43,357 nucleotides of DNA from an uncultured Dialister sp. (GCF_900538805.1 NZ_UPZP01000007.1:1-43357), one strand, 5' to 3'; positions 1 through 9,298 are shown, counted from the stretch's first letter. Made by a program: numbers and translations. The notes: generated by a model not told the origin, from the sequence alone.

Positions 1-160
1 TCGACGCGAATAGCGAGCTATTTAAGGAGACTTATGACGTAGCATTGGATAAAAATACATATGAAATTCGATTCTGCGAATTAATCAGTGCTTTCCTAAC
101 CTGTTTTTATTATAACAGACCGGAATGGGGGCTCACTGCTTTCTACTCATCATTTCCCTA

Positions 161-189
161 TTTACAACCTCATATATATCCGCTATACT
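161..189 (+). promoter_or_regulatory. sigma-70-type promoter upstream of dppA
   Basis: TTTACA (161-166), a 17-bp spacer and TATACT (184-189) form a near-consensus promoter. Transcription would start near 196, so the dppA mRNA would have a leader of about 125 nt containing two hairpins. Confidence 0.6.
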
Positions 190-205
190 GTGTGTATATT
201 GATAA

Positions 206-302
206 AGAGACAACGGAGCCCTTTTTACCGTAAGGTAAGAAGGGCTTTTGCGTCTCTATGGCAAAGAGGCTGCACTCATCTTCGATGACTGCGGCCTTTT
301 TT
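206..302 (+). terminator. tandem hairpins in the dppA leader
   Basis: Hairpin 1 pairs AGCCCTT with AAGGGCT (217-246) and ends in TTTT; it is enclosed by AGAGAC (206-211) and GTCTCT (252-257). Hairpin 2 (267-297) pairs AGGC-GCA-TCAT around a TTCG loop and ends in six T. Both lie between the promoter and dppA, so they may attenuate dppA or end a short RNA. They could also be terminators of a gene left of the window. No known riboswitch core was recognised. Confidence 0.5.
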
Positions 303-319
303 CGTAAGGAGGAGAGACT

Positions 320-1906
320 ATGAAAAAACTTCTGAAAACTGTACTCACCGGTTCCCTTCTGGGCCTTTCAATTCTTGGTTTTGCAGGCTGCGGCGGACAG
401 TCCGGAAGCTCCTCTTCCGGCGGCTCCGTGCCGAAGGACACCATCGTGGTAGGCATGGCGGTGGATCCGGAGACCCTGGACCCGGCTGTCACCATGGACA
501 ACAAGGGCTGGCAGATTACCTATCCCGCCTATGAAAGGCTTGTGAAATACAAAGTGGTGGACGGCAAGGCCACCACGGAGGTGGAGCCTTCCCTGGCCAA
601 GTCCTGGACCGTCAGCGACGACGGCCTCACCTGGACCTTTACCCTGGACGAGGGACACAAATTTGCCGACGGCTCTCCGGTGGACGCCAAGGCAGTGAAG
701 TTCTCCATTGAACGTGTACAGAAAATGAAGAAGGGTCCCTCCGATTATTTCAAAGTGGTGAAATCCATCGAAACACCCGATGACAAGACCGTCGTTTTCC
801 AGCTGGACAAGCCATTTGCGCCCTTCCTATATACCCTGGCGGTAAACGGTTCCTCCATTGTGAATCCGAAGGTCATGGACCAGGCTAAGGACAACGACAT
901 GGGCTCCTCCTACCTGGCTACCCATACCATGGGTTCCGGTGCCTATGAAATCACGTCCTACACTCCCAGCCAGTCCATCAAGCTGGATGCCCAGAAGAAT
1001 TATTCCGGCAAGGCGCCGGCCATTAAGCATATCCTCTTCAACAGCATCAAGGATCCCTCCGCCCAGCGTCTGCAGCTGGAGAAAGGGGATATCGACATTG
1101 CCGAAGGCATTCCCATGGACCAGATCGACCAGCTGAAGGACAACAAGGCCATCCGTATCTATGAAGACCCGTCCCTCCTCTGCTCCATCGTGTACCTGAA
1201 CAACCGGAAGCTCCCCACCAGCAACAAGGTCTTCCGTCAGGCCCTTTCCTATGCCATTGACTACAACGCCATCATCGACGGCGCCGTGAAGGGCAGGGGC
1301 CAGCAGCTCACCAGTGCCGTGCCCGAAGGCATGTGGGGCAAGGACGAATCCATCAAGGGATACTCCTACAACCTGGACAAGGCCAAGGAACTGCTGGCGA
1401 AATCCGGCGAAAACGTGACGGAAATCAGCCTCCTCTACTCCGGCCACGCCGCCTTCGACGAAGCGGAAGCCTTAATCATCCAGAATAACCTCCAGCAGCT
1501 GGGCATCAAGGTGAATCTGGAAAAAGTGGCCTGGGCTACCTTCCGGCAGAGAGCGGACAAAGGCGATTTCCAGATGGCCCTGGGCACCTGGAGTCCGGAC
1601 TACAGCGATCCCCAGTTCTTCCTTTCCTACTGGCTGGACTCCTCCTACTGGGGCCTCCCGGGGAACCGCTCCTTCTATAAGAACGACGAAGTGGACGGAC
1701 TCCTCCGTGAGGCCGAGGTGATGACCGACAAAGAAGGAAGGACGGAAATCTACAAGAAAGTACAGCATATCGCCTTCGACGATGCCCCCTATCTTTTCCT
1801 CTTCCAGACCAAGGTACTCACCCCCATGAGAGCCAATATCAAGGGCTTTGCCTATAACCCCATGCTGGACAGCATGTACGATTTCGAACACCTTTCTAAG
1901 GAATGA
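320..1906 (+). CDS. dppA: ABC transporter substrate-binding lipoprotein, peptide/nickel (DppA/OppA) family
   Basis: This 528-residue protein is an extracytoplasmic solute-binding protein of family 5, which captures oligopeptides or dipeptides (sometimes nickel or haem) for an ABC importer. The N-terminus has a lysine-rich stretch, a hydrophobic segment and a lipobox ending in Gly-Cys near residue 24, followed by a Gly/Ser linker, so it should be lipid-anchored. The family signature with DPETLDPA, LAKSWTVSDDGLTWTF and ADGSPVDA lies around residues 47-125. The ATG follows a good AAGGAGG site. Its permease and ATPase genes follow only after a 0.7 kb repeat block. The exact substrate cannot be read from sequence. 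Confidence 0.9.
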   Translation: MKKLLKTVLTGSLLGLSILGFAGCGGQSGSSSSGGSVPKDTIVVGMAVDPETLDPAVTMDNKGWQITYPAYERLVKYKVVDGKATTEVEPSLAKSWTVSDDGLTWTFTLDEGHKFADGSPVDAKAVKFSIERVQKMKKGPSDYFKVVKSIETPDDKTVVFQLDKPFAPFLYTLAVNGSSIVNPKVMDQAKDNDMGSSYLATHTMGSGAYEITSYTPSQSIKLDAQKNYSGKAPAIKHILFNSIKDPSAQRLQLEKGDIDIAEGIPMDQIDQLKDNKAIRIYEDPSLLCSIVYLNNRKLPTSNKVFRQALSYAIDYNAIIDGAVKGRGQQLTSAVPEGMWGKDESIKGYSYNLDKAKELLAKSGENVTEISLLYSGHAAFDEAEALIIQNNLQQLGIKVNLEKVAWATFRQRADKGDFQMALGTWSPDYSDPQFFLSYWLDSSYWGLPGNRSFYKNDEVDGLLREAEVMTDKEGRTEIYKKVQHIAFDDAPYLFLFQTKVLTPMRANIKGFAYNPMLDSMYDFEHLSKE

Positions 1907-1936
1907 TTTCTGGATTCATGAAATTTGATTTTCCGG

Positions 1937-1966
1937 AAAAAGGACTTTCCCGTAAAGCCCTTTTTC
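1937..1966 (+). terminator. rho-independent terminator after dppA
   Basis: AAAAAGG-CTTT pairs with AAAG-CCTTTTT around a CCCG loop and runs into T residues, 30 bp after the dppA stop. It would reduce read-through into dppBCDF. Confidence 0.65.
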
Positions 1967-2615
1967 TAGTGGGCTGACCGCTATCCGCTGACCGCTTTCC
2001 GCCTGCTCTTCCCGCCGAGCATCGTCATCCTGAACGCAGTGAAGGATCTTGGTACGAGGAGGTAGTGACTCATTAGCCGGTAAATACCGGGCGGCGGGAA
2101 GACGTCAGACTATCAGACGGCAGACATCAGACAAGCGGTGTTCCCGAAAGCAAGGGGGCTGTGGCACCTTCGGCGCCAATATAAATGCTGCCTGCGTTAG
2201 CGCCCCTTCGGGTCATCCCCTTTGGCGGCTGGTGTCACCACGGATAAAAGGGCTCTAAAGATTGACAACCCTTATGAGCTGAGGGTTCTTAGGTTTGATG
2301 GGCCCTGAGGGCCCAAGGGGTGTGGTGGCCCCCTAAAGGGGAAACTTGACTCGCCGCTTAGCTTTTGTACTCACAAGTACCTCAAGGCATAACGCCGCTA
2401 AAACTTCCCCCTCCGGGGGAAGTCCCCGTAGGGGAATAGGGGTGCATTTCCATCGTGCCGCAGGCGCGGTTGTAGGGTTTTCCATTCTGCGAAGCAGAAT
2501 TATAAAATTCATCGCCCGTTAGGGCGATACCACAACCTTCTGAACCTTTTGAACCTTCTGAACCCTTTGAACCCTTTGAACCCTCACGCCTTAGGCGTGT
2601 CATCATATCATACAA
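1967..2615. repeat. mosaic intergenic repeat block A (between dppA and dppB)
   Basis: No credible gene. It contains, in order: 7-bp repeats of the type CTATCCG (about 1971-2010); a copy of the GTCATCCTGA...GAAGGATCT element (2024-2054); 7-bp CAGACAT-type repeats (2106-2134); several GC hairpins; a partial copy of the 163-bp family element ending in GGGGTGCATTTCC (to 2452); and 9-bp GAACCTTCT/GAACCCTTT repeats (2534-2585) ending in a CGCCTTAGGCG hairpin. The dppB ribosome site follows directly. Confidence 0.8.
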
Positions 2616-2624
2616 GGAGGGCTT

Positions 2625-3647
2625 ATGATTTCATGGCGATTTATATTTCAAAAACTACTTCATCTCATCCTTGTCTTTATCGGCGTTTCCATCGTCACCT
2701 TCTGTATTTCCCATGTCATTCCCGGTGACCCGGCCCGCATGCTGGTGGGACCCCACGCTTCTCCGGAGACCCTGGAAGCGGCGCGTGAGTCCCTGGGACT
2801 GGATAAGCCGGTGCTCACCCAGTACGCTCTGTACATGGAGGGACTGGCCCATGGGAACATGGGTGTGTCCATCCGCACCCAGATGCCGGTGGCCGGCGAA
2901 CTGGCCCGCTATTTCCCGGCTACCCTGGAGCTGACGCTGGCGGCCATGGTGATTGCCGTGGTTTTCGGCATTTTCCTGGGCGTGCTGTCGGCGGTGCACC
3001 GGAACAGCTGGATCGACCATGTGAGCCGTGTGATTTCCATGGTAGGTGTCTCCATTCCCCTCTTCTGGTCCGGCGTGGTGTGCCTTATCCTCTTTTATAA
3101 GGTATTTCCCATTTTCCCCGCCTCCGGCAGGCTGGATACCTTCCTTACACCGCCGCCTTCGGTGACGGGGCTTTATGTAGTTGACGGGCTCATTGCAGGA
3201 AATATGGACGTCGTGATTTCCGCCATCCATCATCTCCTGCTCCCGGCTCTCTGCCTGGCTTATGCCCAGCTGGCCATCATTGCCCGGCAGGTGCGGAGCG
3301 GCATGGTGGACGTGCTGGAGCAGGACTATATCCGCACCGCCAGGGCCTGCGGCATTCCGAATCGCCGCATCATTTACCGCTACGCATTGAAGAATGCATT
3401 GATTCCGACAGTCACCATCACCGGCCTTACCATGGGAGAGCTTCTGGGCGGCGCCGTCATTACGGAAACCATTTTTGGCTGGCCGGGCATGGGGAAATAT
3501 GTGATGGATTCCATTGCTTACCTGGATTTCCCGGCCATCATGGGCTTTACCCTGGTGGTGTCTGTGGGCTATGTGGTGATTAATATGGTGGTGGATATGA
3601 TTTATAATATCCTGAATCCACAGATCAGCGGAGGTGATGAGAAATGA
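2625..3647 (+). CDS. dppB: ABC transporter permease, DppB family
   Basis: This 340-residue inner-membrane permease is one half of the translocation channel for the peptide importer. It has about six hydrophobic segments, the first beginning near residue 9, and the EAA-type cytoplasmic loop that contacts the ATPase (RTARACGIPNRRIIYRYALK, about residues 240-260). The length is typical of DppB/OppB. The ATG follows CAAGGAGGGCTT. Its stop overlaps the next gene's start as ATGA, indicating translational coupling with dppC. Confidence 0.92.
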   Translation: MISWRFIFQKLLHLILVFIGVSIVTFCISHVIPGDPARMLVGPHASPETLEAARESLGLDKPVLTQYALYMEGLAHGNMGVSIRTQMPVAGELARYFPATLELTLAAMVIAVVFGIFLGVLSAVHRNSWIDHVSRVISMVGVSIPLFWSGVVCLILFYKVFPIFPASGRLDTFLTPPPSVTGLYVVDGLIAGNMDVVISAIHHLLLPALCLAYAQLAIIARQVRSGMVDVLEQDYIRTARACGIPNRRIIYRYALKNALIPTVTITGLTMGELLGGAVITETIFGWPGMGKYVMDSIAYLDFPAIMGFTLVVSVGYVVINMVVDMIYNILNPQISGGDEK

Positions 3648-4519
3648 CCGGCGTGAAGGCGGAGGAAATCGTAGAGGTGCGGGAAAGTTTTTTCCACAAA
3701 TCCCTGGATATCCTTCTGAAAAACAAACTTACCCTGGCAGGCATGGTCATTGTGGCTCTCATCATCCTGCTGGGGATTCTGGCACCGCTTATCAGTCCCT
3801 GGGACCCGAATCTTATGAACGTGTCAGGACGGCTGCAGGCGCCATCGCTGCACCATTTCTTCGGCACCGATGAAATGGGACGGGACATTTTCTCCCGTAT
3901 TCTCTACGGTGCCCGGATTTCCATTACCGTAGGCTTATCCATCGTCATCATTGCCGCTGGCATTGGCGTGGCCATCGGCAGTTTCTCCGGCTTCTGCGGC
4001 GGAAGGGTGGACCGCATCATCATGGCTTTGACGGACATGATTCTTTCCTTCCCCTCCATGGTGCTGGCCCTGGCTCTCACGGCGGCCCTGGGGGTGGGCC
4101 TTTTCAATACCATGCTGGCGGTGTGCATCGTCAGGATTCCTCTCTATGTCCGCCTCATGCGGGGGCAGGTGCTGTCCCTGAAGGAGGAGCCCTATGTGAA
4201 GGCTTCAAGAACCTTCGGCGCCTCTCCCTTCTGGATTGTGCTGCACCATATCGTGCCCAACTGCCTTTCGCCCCTCATGGTGCAGATGACCCTGGGCATC
4301 GGCGATGCCATCCTCATCGCTTCGTCCATGAGCTTCATCGGCCTTGGTGCCCAGCCGCCCATGCCGGAATGGGGCGCCATGATTTCCACCGCCCGGGTCT
4401 ATGCCATTGACCAGTGGTGGTACGCCGCCTTTCCGGGACTTTTCATCCTGGTCACTGTGATGGGCTTCAACCTGTTAGGCGACGGTCTTCGGGATATTTT
4501 GGATCCCAGGGAGCACTGA
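3644..4519 (+). CDS. dppC: ABC transporter permease, DppC family
   Basis: This 291-residue protein is the second permease of the peptide importer. It has an N-terminal cytoplasmic stretch, a first transmembrane helix near residues 30-50, and the OppC/DppC signature HHFFGTDEMGRDIFSR near residues 67-82. The EAA loop (KASRTFGASPFWIVLHH) lies about residues 185-202. It overlaps dppB by 4 bp and is followed 4 bp later by dppD, so the four genes form one operon. Confidence 0.92.
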   Translation: MTGVKAEEIVEVRESFFHKSLDILLKNKLTLAGMVIVALIILLGILAPLISPWDPNLMNVSGRLQAPSLHHFFGTDEMGRDIFSRILYGARISITVGLSIVIIAAGIGVAIGSFSGFCGGRVDRIIMALTDMILSFPSMVLALALTAALGVGLFNTMLAVCIVRIPLYVRLMRGQVLSLKEEPYVKASRTFGASPFWIVLHHIVPNCLSPLMVQMTLGIGDAILIASSMSFIGLGAQPPMPEWGAMISTARVYAIDQWWYAAFPGLFILVTVMGFNLLGDGLRDILDPREH

Positions 4520-4523
4520 TGCT

Positions 4524-5501
4524 ATGGAAAATGTACTTGAAATTGAACATCTGTCTTTGGCCCTTCCTTCAAAGAAGGGCATGATTCCCATTCTCCATGA
4601 TGTGAACCTCCATGTGGGAGCGGGAAAAATCATGGGCCTCGTGGGAGAGTCGGGCAGCGGCAAATCCATGACCGCCTTTGCGGTGACCCGCCTCCTTCCC
4701 GGCGGCGGAAAGGCGGAGCTGGACGGCTCCATCCGTCTCTGCGGACGGCAGCTCCTGGGCATCAGCAAAAAGAGCATGGAAGAAGTGCGGGGCCGGGATG
4801 TGTCCATGATTTTCCAGGAACCCATGACCTGCCTCAATCCGGTCTTCACCATAGGCACCCAGATGACGGACGTTATCCGCACACATGAAAAGATTTCCAA
4901 GGAAGATGCAGAGAAGAAAGCCCTCGCCATGCTGGAGGCGGTGCATATACGGAATGCGGAGGACGTGATTTCCTGCTATCCCTATGAACTGTCCGGCGGC
5001 ATGCGGCAGCGGGTGATGATTGCCATTGCCCTTTCCTGCCATCCCAAGCTCCTCATTGCCGACGAACCGACTACGGCCCTGGACGTGACGGTGCAGGCCC
5101 AGATACTCTATCTGATTAAGGAGGCCTGCCGAAATCTGAAGACCGCGGTACTCTTCATTTCCCACGACCTGGGGGTGATTTCGGAAATCTGTGATTCCAT
5201 TTCCGTCATGTACTCCGGCCACATCGTGGAATCCGGCGATACCGCCGCCGTGCTCCAGAGTCCCGCCCATCCCTACACCCGGGCCCTCATCGGAGCTCTT
5301 CCCAAATTCACCGGAGACCATACCCATGACCGGCTCACTGCTATTCCTGGCATGGTGCCGGATCCCGCGGAAAAAATGGCGGGCTGCCGTTTTGCGCCCC
5401 GCTGCAAAAGAGCCAGCGCCGCCTGCCGGCAGGGTCTGCCGCCGTCGGTGGAAATCAGGCCCGGCCACAAAGTGTACTGCTGCCATCCTGAGGAGGTGTG
5501 A
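4524..5501 (+). CDS. dppD: peptide ABC transporter ATP-binding protein, DppD family
   Basis: This 325-residue ATPase energises the peptide importer. Visible motifs are Walker A GESGSGKS (about residues 40-47), a Q-loop in MIFQEPMTCLNP, the ABC signature LSGGMRQR, and Walker B LLIADEPTTALD. The C-terminus carries the oligopeptide-transporter extension with cysteines in CRFAPRC and a final CC pair, which in relatives can bind an iron-sulfur cluster. The start at 4524 follows AGGGAG and lies 4 bp after the dppC stop. Confidence 0.92.
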   Translation: MENVLEIEHLSLALPSKKGMIPILHDVNLHVGAGKIMGLVGESGSGKSMTAFAVTRLLPGGGKAELDGSIRLCGRQLLGISKKSMEEVRGRDVSMIFQEPMTCLNPVFTIGTQMTDVIRTHEKISKEDAEKKALAMLEAVHIRNAEDVISCYPYELSGGMRQRVMIAIALSCHPKLLIADEPTTALDVTVQAQILYLIKEACRNLKTAVLFISHDLGVISEICDSISVMYSGHIVESGDTAAVLQSPAHPYTRALIGALPKFTGDHTHDRLTAIPGMVPDPAEKMAGCRFAPRCKRASAACRQGLPPSVEIRPGHKVYCCHPEEV

Positions 5502-5502
5502 C

Positions 5503-6321
5503 ATGGACATACTGGAAATCAAGAACGTGACGAAAACCTTCCACACCCGAAGTTTCTGGGGAAAATCGAAGGAAGTGCACGCCTTAAACGGCATCACCCT
5601 CTCTCTCATGAAAGGAGAATCCCTGGGCATCGTGGGGGAGTCGGGCTGCGGGAAATCCACCCTGGCCAGCCTCATCATCCGTCTGGCAAAGCCCACCTCC
5701 GGCGAAATCCTTCTCTACGGAAAAGATATTTCCCATGCCAAGGAAAAGGAGCTGAAGGATATCCGGAAGAAAATACAAATCGTCTTTCAGGACCCCTACT
5801 CCTCCCTGTCGCCCCGCATGAAAATCGGGGATATCCTCATGGAGCCCGCCAGGGTGATGGGGGAATTTTCCGAAGCCCACCGGAAGGAGAGGGCAGAAAT
5901 GCTTCTGGAAATGGTGGGCCTTCGGAAAAGTGTGATGGACCGCTATCCCCACGAATTTTCCGGCGGCCAGCGCCAGCGTATCTCCATCGCAAGGGCCCTC
6001 ATGACCAGCCCGGAAATCCTCATCCTCGACGAACCCACCTCCGCCCTGGACGTATCCGTGCAGGCCCAGGTGCTGAATATCCTCATGGACCTTCGGGAAA
6101 AACTCCACCTCACCTACCTCTTCATCTCCCATAACCTGGCGGTGGTACGCTATATCTCCGACCGCACCGCCGTCATGCAGAAAGGGAGAATCGTGGAAAT
6201 GGGCCCCTCCGATGAAATCCTATGCCACCCGAAGGACCCCTACACCAGGGAACTCATCGCCGCCGTACCTATGATAGGAAAACCCTTCACGGCGCCGGGA
6301 AGGATTGCGGAGCTGGGGTGA
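5503..6321 (+). CDS. dppF: peptide ABC transporter ATP-binding protein, DppF family
   Basis: This 272-residue ATPase would pair with DppD. It has Walker A GESGCGKST, a Q-loop in IVFQDPYSSLSPRM, the signature FSGGQRQR and Walker B ILILDEPTSALD. A longer reading frame extends upstream to 5191, but the AGGAGGTGTGAC site directly before 5503 and the family N-terminus fix the start here. It is shorter than many OppF proteins and lacks the cysteine-rich C-terminal extension seen in DppD. Its TGA is followed at once by a 7-bp repeat array. Confidence 0.92.
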   Translation: MDILEIKNVTKTFHTRSFWGKSKEVHALNGITLSLMKGESLGIVGESGCGKSTLASLIIRLAKPTSGEILLYGKDISHAKEKELKDIRKKIQIVFQDPYSSLSPRMKIGDILMEPARVMGEFSEAHRKERAEMLLEMVGLRKSVMDRYPHEFSGGQRQRISIARALMTSPEILILDEPTSALDVSVQAQVLNILMDLREKLHLTYLFISHNLAVVRYISDRTAVMQKGRIVEMGPSDEILCHPKDPYTRELIAAVPMIGKPFTAPGRIAELG

Positions 6322-6650
6322 GGCTGGTGGCTGTCGGCTGTCCGCTTACCGCCGACTCTGGACTGCATTCCCGAAAGCAGAGAGACATCAGACTTCAGAC
6401 TATCAGACACCTCTTCCCGCCGGCCGGGATTCTTTAGTGAACTGGTGGACTAGTGGACTAGTAAGAGTCACTATCTGCATGTACCGAGATTCTTCGCTGG
6501 CCCTCAGAATGACTATGCGGGGCGGGAAATCCCGTAACGCTGACTATAAATTGCGGCGCCAGCCGCCACCACAACCCTCTGAACCCTTTGAACCCTCACG
6601 CCCGAAAGGGCGTGTCACAAGGGCGCAGAACCCTTTTTTACAAGGAGGTG
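6322..6650. repeat. mosaic intergenic repeat block B
   Basis: No gene. It starts right at the dppF stop with 7-bp repeats (GGCTGTC, then CTGTCCG/CTTACCG types). CAGACTT-type 7-mers lie at about 6387-6411, 8-bp GTGGACTA repeats near 6440-6465, and a diverged copy of the CCGAGAT...TCAGAATGAC element near 6484-6512. 9-bp GAACCCTTT repeats follow at 6576-6598, then a CGCCCGAAAGGGCG hairpin. Confidence 0.8.
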
Positions 6651-6656
6651 CCATCC

Positions 6657-8105
6657 ATGGCCATTGATTATGAAAAACTTTCCCGTCTCATCAGGAAGAT
6701 GATGGATTATTATTCTATTCCCGGCATGGCCATGGGCGTCATTGACCGGGGAGAGGTGCATGTGGAAAGTTTTGGCATCCGGGACGCTTCGGGGCACCCT
6801 TTCCTTACGGACACCATCAGCGGCATCGGTTCCTGCAGCAAGTCCATGACCGCCTTGGCAGTGATGAGGCTGGCGGAGAAGGGGCTGCTGGACATTGATG
6901 AGCCCATCGCTTCCTACATCCCCGGCTTCGCCCTCTGGGATGCGGCGGCGTCTGCCCAGGTGACTCTCCGTGATATGCTCTGCCACCGGACGGGGGTGGG
7001 CGGCCACGACGGGGCCTGGCCGGATAATTCTATTTCCCGGGTGGATTACCTGAAGCGGCTGAAGTATCTGGAGCCCAACGCGCCCTTCCGCACCCTGGCC
7101 CAGTACAGCAATGTCATGTACGCCGCCATCGGCGGTATTATGGAGGCGGTGACCGGAAAGAAGTGGGAAACCATTCTTCGGGAGGAAATCTTTGAACCCC
7201 TGGGCATGGACCGCACCTTCTGCCTCATGGATGAGGCGGCGGCTGATGAAAACTGCGCCATGCCCTTTTGGTGGGACCAGGGTCTTCATGAAATCCCCCG
7301 CTGGAACATTGATCAGGCAGGCCCCTGCGGTTCCGTCATGAGCAGCGCCGAGGACATGGTGAAATGGATTTCCTTCCATATCCATGGAGGAGAAGAGAAG
7401 GGGACTTACCTGCTTACACCGCAGGATTTCCTTGCCATGCACAAACCCCAGATTCTTATGGACTATCCCCATGTGAAGGGTGGGCGTAGCCTGGGGTACG
7501 GCTTTGGCTGGCGGGTGATGGAATATCATGGCGCCATGGTGCAGCAGCACACCGGAAAGATAGAAGGGTACAGCGCCTTCCAGTTCTATATTCCCTCCCT
7601 TTCCTGCGGCGCCGTGTACCTGCAGAATCTCCATGCCCCCGACAATCCCCTGATTTTTGCTATACAGGGCTTCCTGCTTGACGCTTTCCTTGGACGGGAA
7701 GAGGAGGACTGGTTTGGCATGTATACGGAGGCAGGGAAATCCCATGCCCCCGAGGATATGTACCACCATCTGGAGTTTGACTGTATGCCGAAGAGCGGCG
7801 CCGAAGGCCCCCTGTCCCACAGTCCTTCCGAATACACCGGCACCTATTTCCATCCCGGCTACGGTACCTTCCACGTGACGGAAAGGGATGGACATTTCTA
7901 CCTCCAGGAGCGGGCGGTGGAGGACAGGCCCATGACCCATCTGTACTACGACACCTTCCGGGTGGACCGGGTGAAGGAGGATACGGACCTCTATTCCATT
8001 CCCCTCACCTTCTTTGCCGATGACGCCGGCCATATTGCGGGCTTTCATCTTCTCCTGGAGCCGAAGGTCCATTCCATCTGCTTTAAAAAGGTAAAAATGG
8101 TATAA
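6657..8105 (+). CDS. serine hydrolase, beta-lactamase / penicillin-binding-protein-like (class C fold)
   Basis: This 482-residue protein belongs to the beta-lactamase-related serine hydrolases (Pfam Beta-lactamase). The nucleophile motif SxxK is S59-C-S-K62, the second motif YxN is Y150-S-N152, and HTG in QQHTGKIEGYS stands in for the KTG triad. A C-terminal beta-rich domain (about residues 380-482) resembles the extra domain of D-aminopeptidase/esterase relatives. There is no clear signal peptide, which argues for a cytoplasmic esterase or peptidase rather than antibiotic resistance. The start follows CAAGGAGGTGCCATCC. The substrate is unknown. Confidence 0.85.
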   Translation: MAIDYEKLSRLIRKMMDYYSIPGMAMGVIDRGEVHVESFGIRDASGHPFLTDTISGIGSCSKSMTALAVMRLAEKGLLDIDEPIASYIPGFALWDAAASAQVTLRDMLCHRTGVGGHDGAWPDNSISRVDYLKRLKYLEPNAPFRTLAQYSNVMYAAIGGIMEAVTGKKWETILREEIFEPLGMDRTFCLMDEAAADENCAMPFWWDQGLHEIPRWNIDQAGPCGSVMSSAEDMVKWISFHIHGGEEKGTYLLTPQDFLAMHKPQILMDYPHVKGGRSLGYGFGWRVMEYHGAMVQQHTGKIEGYSAFQFYIPSLSCGAVYLQNLHAPDNPLIFAIQGFLLDAFLGREEEDWFGMYTEAGKSHAPEDMYHHLEFDCMPKSGAEGPLSHSPSEYTGTYFHPGYGTFHVTERDGHFYLQERAVEDRPMTHLYYDTFRVDRVKEDTDLYSIPLTFFADDAGHIAGFHLLLEPKVHSICFKKVKMV

Positions 8106-8107
8106 TA

Positions 8108-8136
8108 AAATTCCGCAGGGCTATCCTGCGGAATTT
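8108..8136. terminator. strong hairpin after the serine hydrolase gene
   Basis: AAATTCCGCAGG pairs perfectly with CCTGCGGAATTT around a five-base loop. The T-run is short on both strands, but the position just after the stop suggests a transcription terminator. Confidence 0.6.
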
Positions 8137-8158
8137 CGACAGATAAGGACGGATGGGT

Positions 8159-8650
8159 ATGATTTCATATACAATCAGACAGGGCACATTGGAAGACGCA
8201 GAAGCGCTGGCGGCGGTGGAGGCAGAGTGCTTCCCGGCGGCCGAGGCAGCTACGGCGGAAGAAATCAGGGAAAGGCTTTCGGTGTATCCCAATCATTTTC
8301 TCCTTCTGTATCGGGACGGAAAACTGGTGGGCTTCATCGATGGCATGACCACCGACGAAAAGGACCTTCGGGATGAAATGTATGAAAAGGCGTCTCTCCA
8401 CAATGAGAAGGGCGCCTGGCAGATGATTTTCGGCCTGAATACCATCCCCGCCTTCCGGAGGGAAGGCTGCGCCGGACGGCTCATCGAAGCCTTCAAGAAG
8501 CAGGCTGAAGAAGAAGGGAAGAAGGGCATCGTCCTCACCTGCAAGGACAGGCTGGTTCATTACTATGCCGGATTCGGCTTTAAAAACGAAGGCGTTTCCC
8601 CTTCCACCCACGGCCATGTGGTTTGGTACCAGATGCGTCTCACCTTTTGA
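8159..8650 (+). CDS. GNAT-family N-acetyltransferase
   Basis: This 163-residue protein has the Gcn5-related acetyltransferase fold, which transfers acetyl from acetyl-CoA to an amine. The acetyl-CoA loop is seen in IPAFRREGCAGRLIEAF (an R-x-x-G-x-A/G variant) near residues 99-115, and the C-terminal YYAGFGF motif is typical. It looks closest to the arylalkylamine/spermidine type. The ATG at 8159 is best placed behind AAGGACGG; another ATG two codons earlier (8153) is possible. The acceptor is unknown. Confidence 0.85.
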   Translation: MISYTIRQGTLEDAEALAAVEAECFPAAEAATAEEIRERLSVYPNHFLLLYRDGKLVGFIDGMTTDEKDLRDEMYEKASLHNEKGAWQMIFGLNTIPAFRREGCAGRLIEAFKKQAEEEGKKGIVLTCKDRLVHYYAGFGFKNEGVSPSTHGHVVWYQMRLTF

Positions 8651-8830
8651 ACTGCTATAGAATCTATCTATAACCGGTGAAAAGAAAAGCGGATATCCAT
8701 AGATAGCATTGGAAAATTTCCTGTTTCCAAAGAGGAACGTGTGATTCTTTCTTTCAGGCAGTGTTTGCCTTATAATAATTAATATATAGATTTTACTATG
8801 GATTCCATTGCATATATGGGGGCTATATTT

Positions 8831-9298
8831 ATGAAATGCCGTATCCTGGGAAGTCTGCTTCTTGCGCTCCTTCTGCTTCCGGCTGCAGCCGGCGCCGCAG
8901 AAGGCGGAAACGGAACGTTCCCGGCGGAAAATGAGGACCATGCCGTGCTCATCTCTTCCGCCTTTTCCTCCGCAGGGAGCGGAGAGGAATCGGAATCCAC
9001 CCTTTACTTTAATGATGGCTTTGGGCGGATGACAGAATTTCATATGGTATCTGAAAACCAGGTGATGACCCTCACCATAAGGCAGAACATGAGGGTGGTG
9101 TGGAAGGGCAGCTGCCACGTGGAAAACAGCCGCTTTTCCGTGGTCCGCAGAGAGGGCGAAGGACATATCTATTTCCTTATCACCATGGGCGAGCATACCT
9201 ATCACGGAGAAATCACCAGAGACGACCGCTGGGATGTACAGGAAATCAAAGACGACCTTTCCCGTGGACCGGCTCATCTGCAGCATTCGATTTCCTGA
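8831..9298 (+). CDS. small exported protein of unknown function
   Basis: This 155-residue protein starts with a clear signal peptide: MKCR, then a leucine/alanine-rich segment ending in an Ala-x-Ala-type site near residue 23. The mature part is rich in beta-prone and charged residues, with one Cys, and no family was recognised. An ATG 33 bp upstream would add residues before the signal peptide and is less likely. The gene stands alone behind a TATAAT-containing AT-rich stretch (about 8770-8795). It could be a periplasmic protein; no catalytic motif is visible. Confidence 0.6.
   Translation: MKCRILGSLLLALLLLPAAAGAAEGGNGTFPAENEDHAVLISSAFSSAGSGEESESTLYFNDGFGRMTEFHMVSENQVMTLTIRQNMRVVWKGSCHVENSRFSVVRREGEGHIYFLITMGEHTYHGEITRDDRWDVQEIKDDLSRGPAHLQHSIS

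Noticed and set aside
45..233. 62-residue frame at the window start
   Set aside because: No ribosome site, crosses the dppA promoter and first hairpin.
827..1447. Long minus-strand frames inside dppA, and similar shadows inside atpA, atpD, cstA and the serine hydrolase gene
   Set aside because: They lie antisense to genes with clear family motifs and reflect codon bias.
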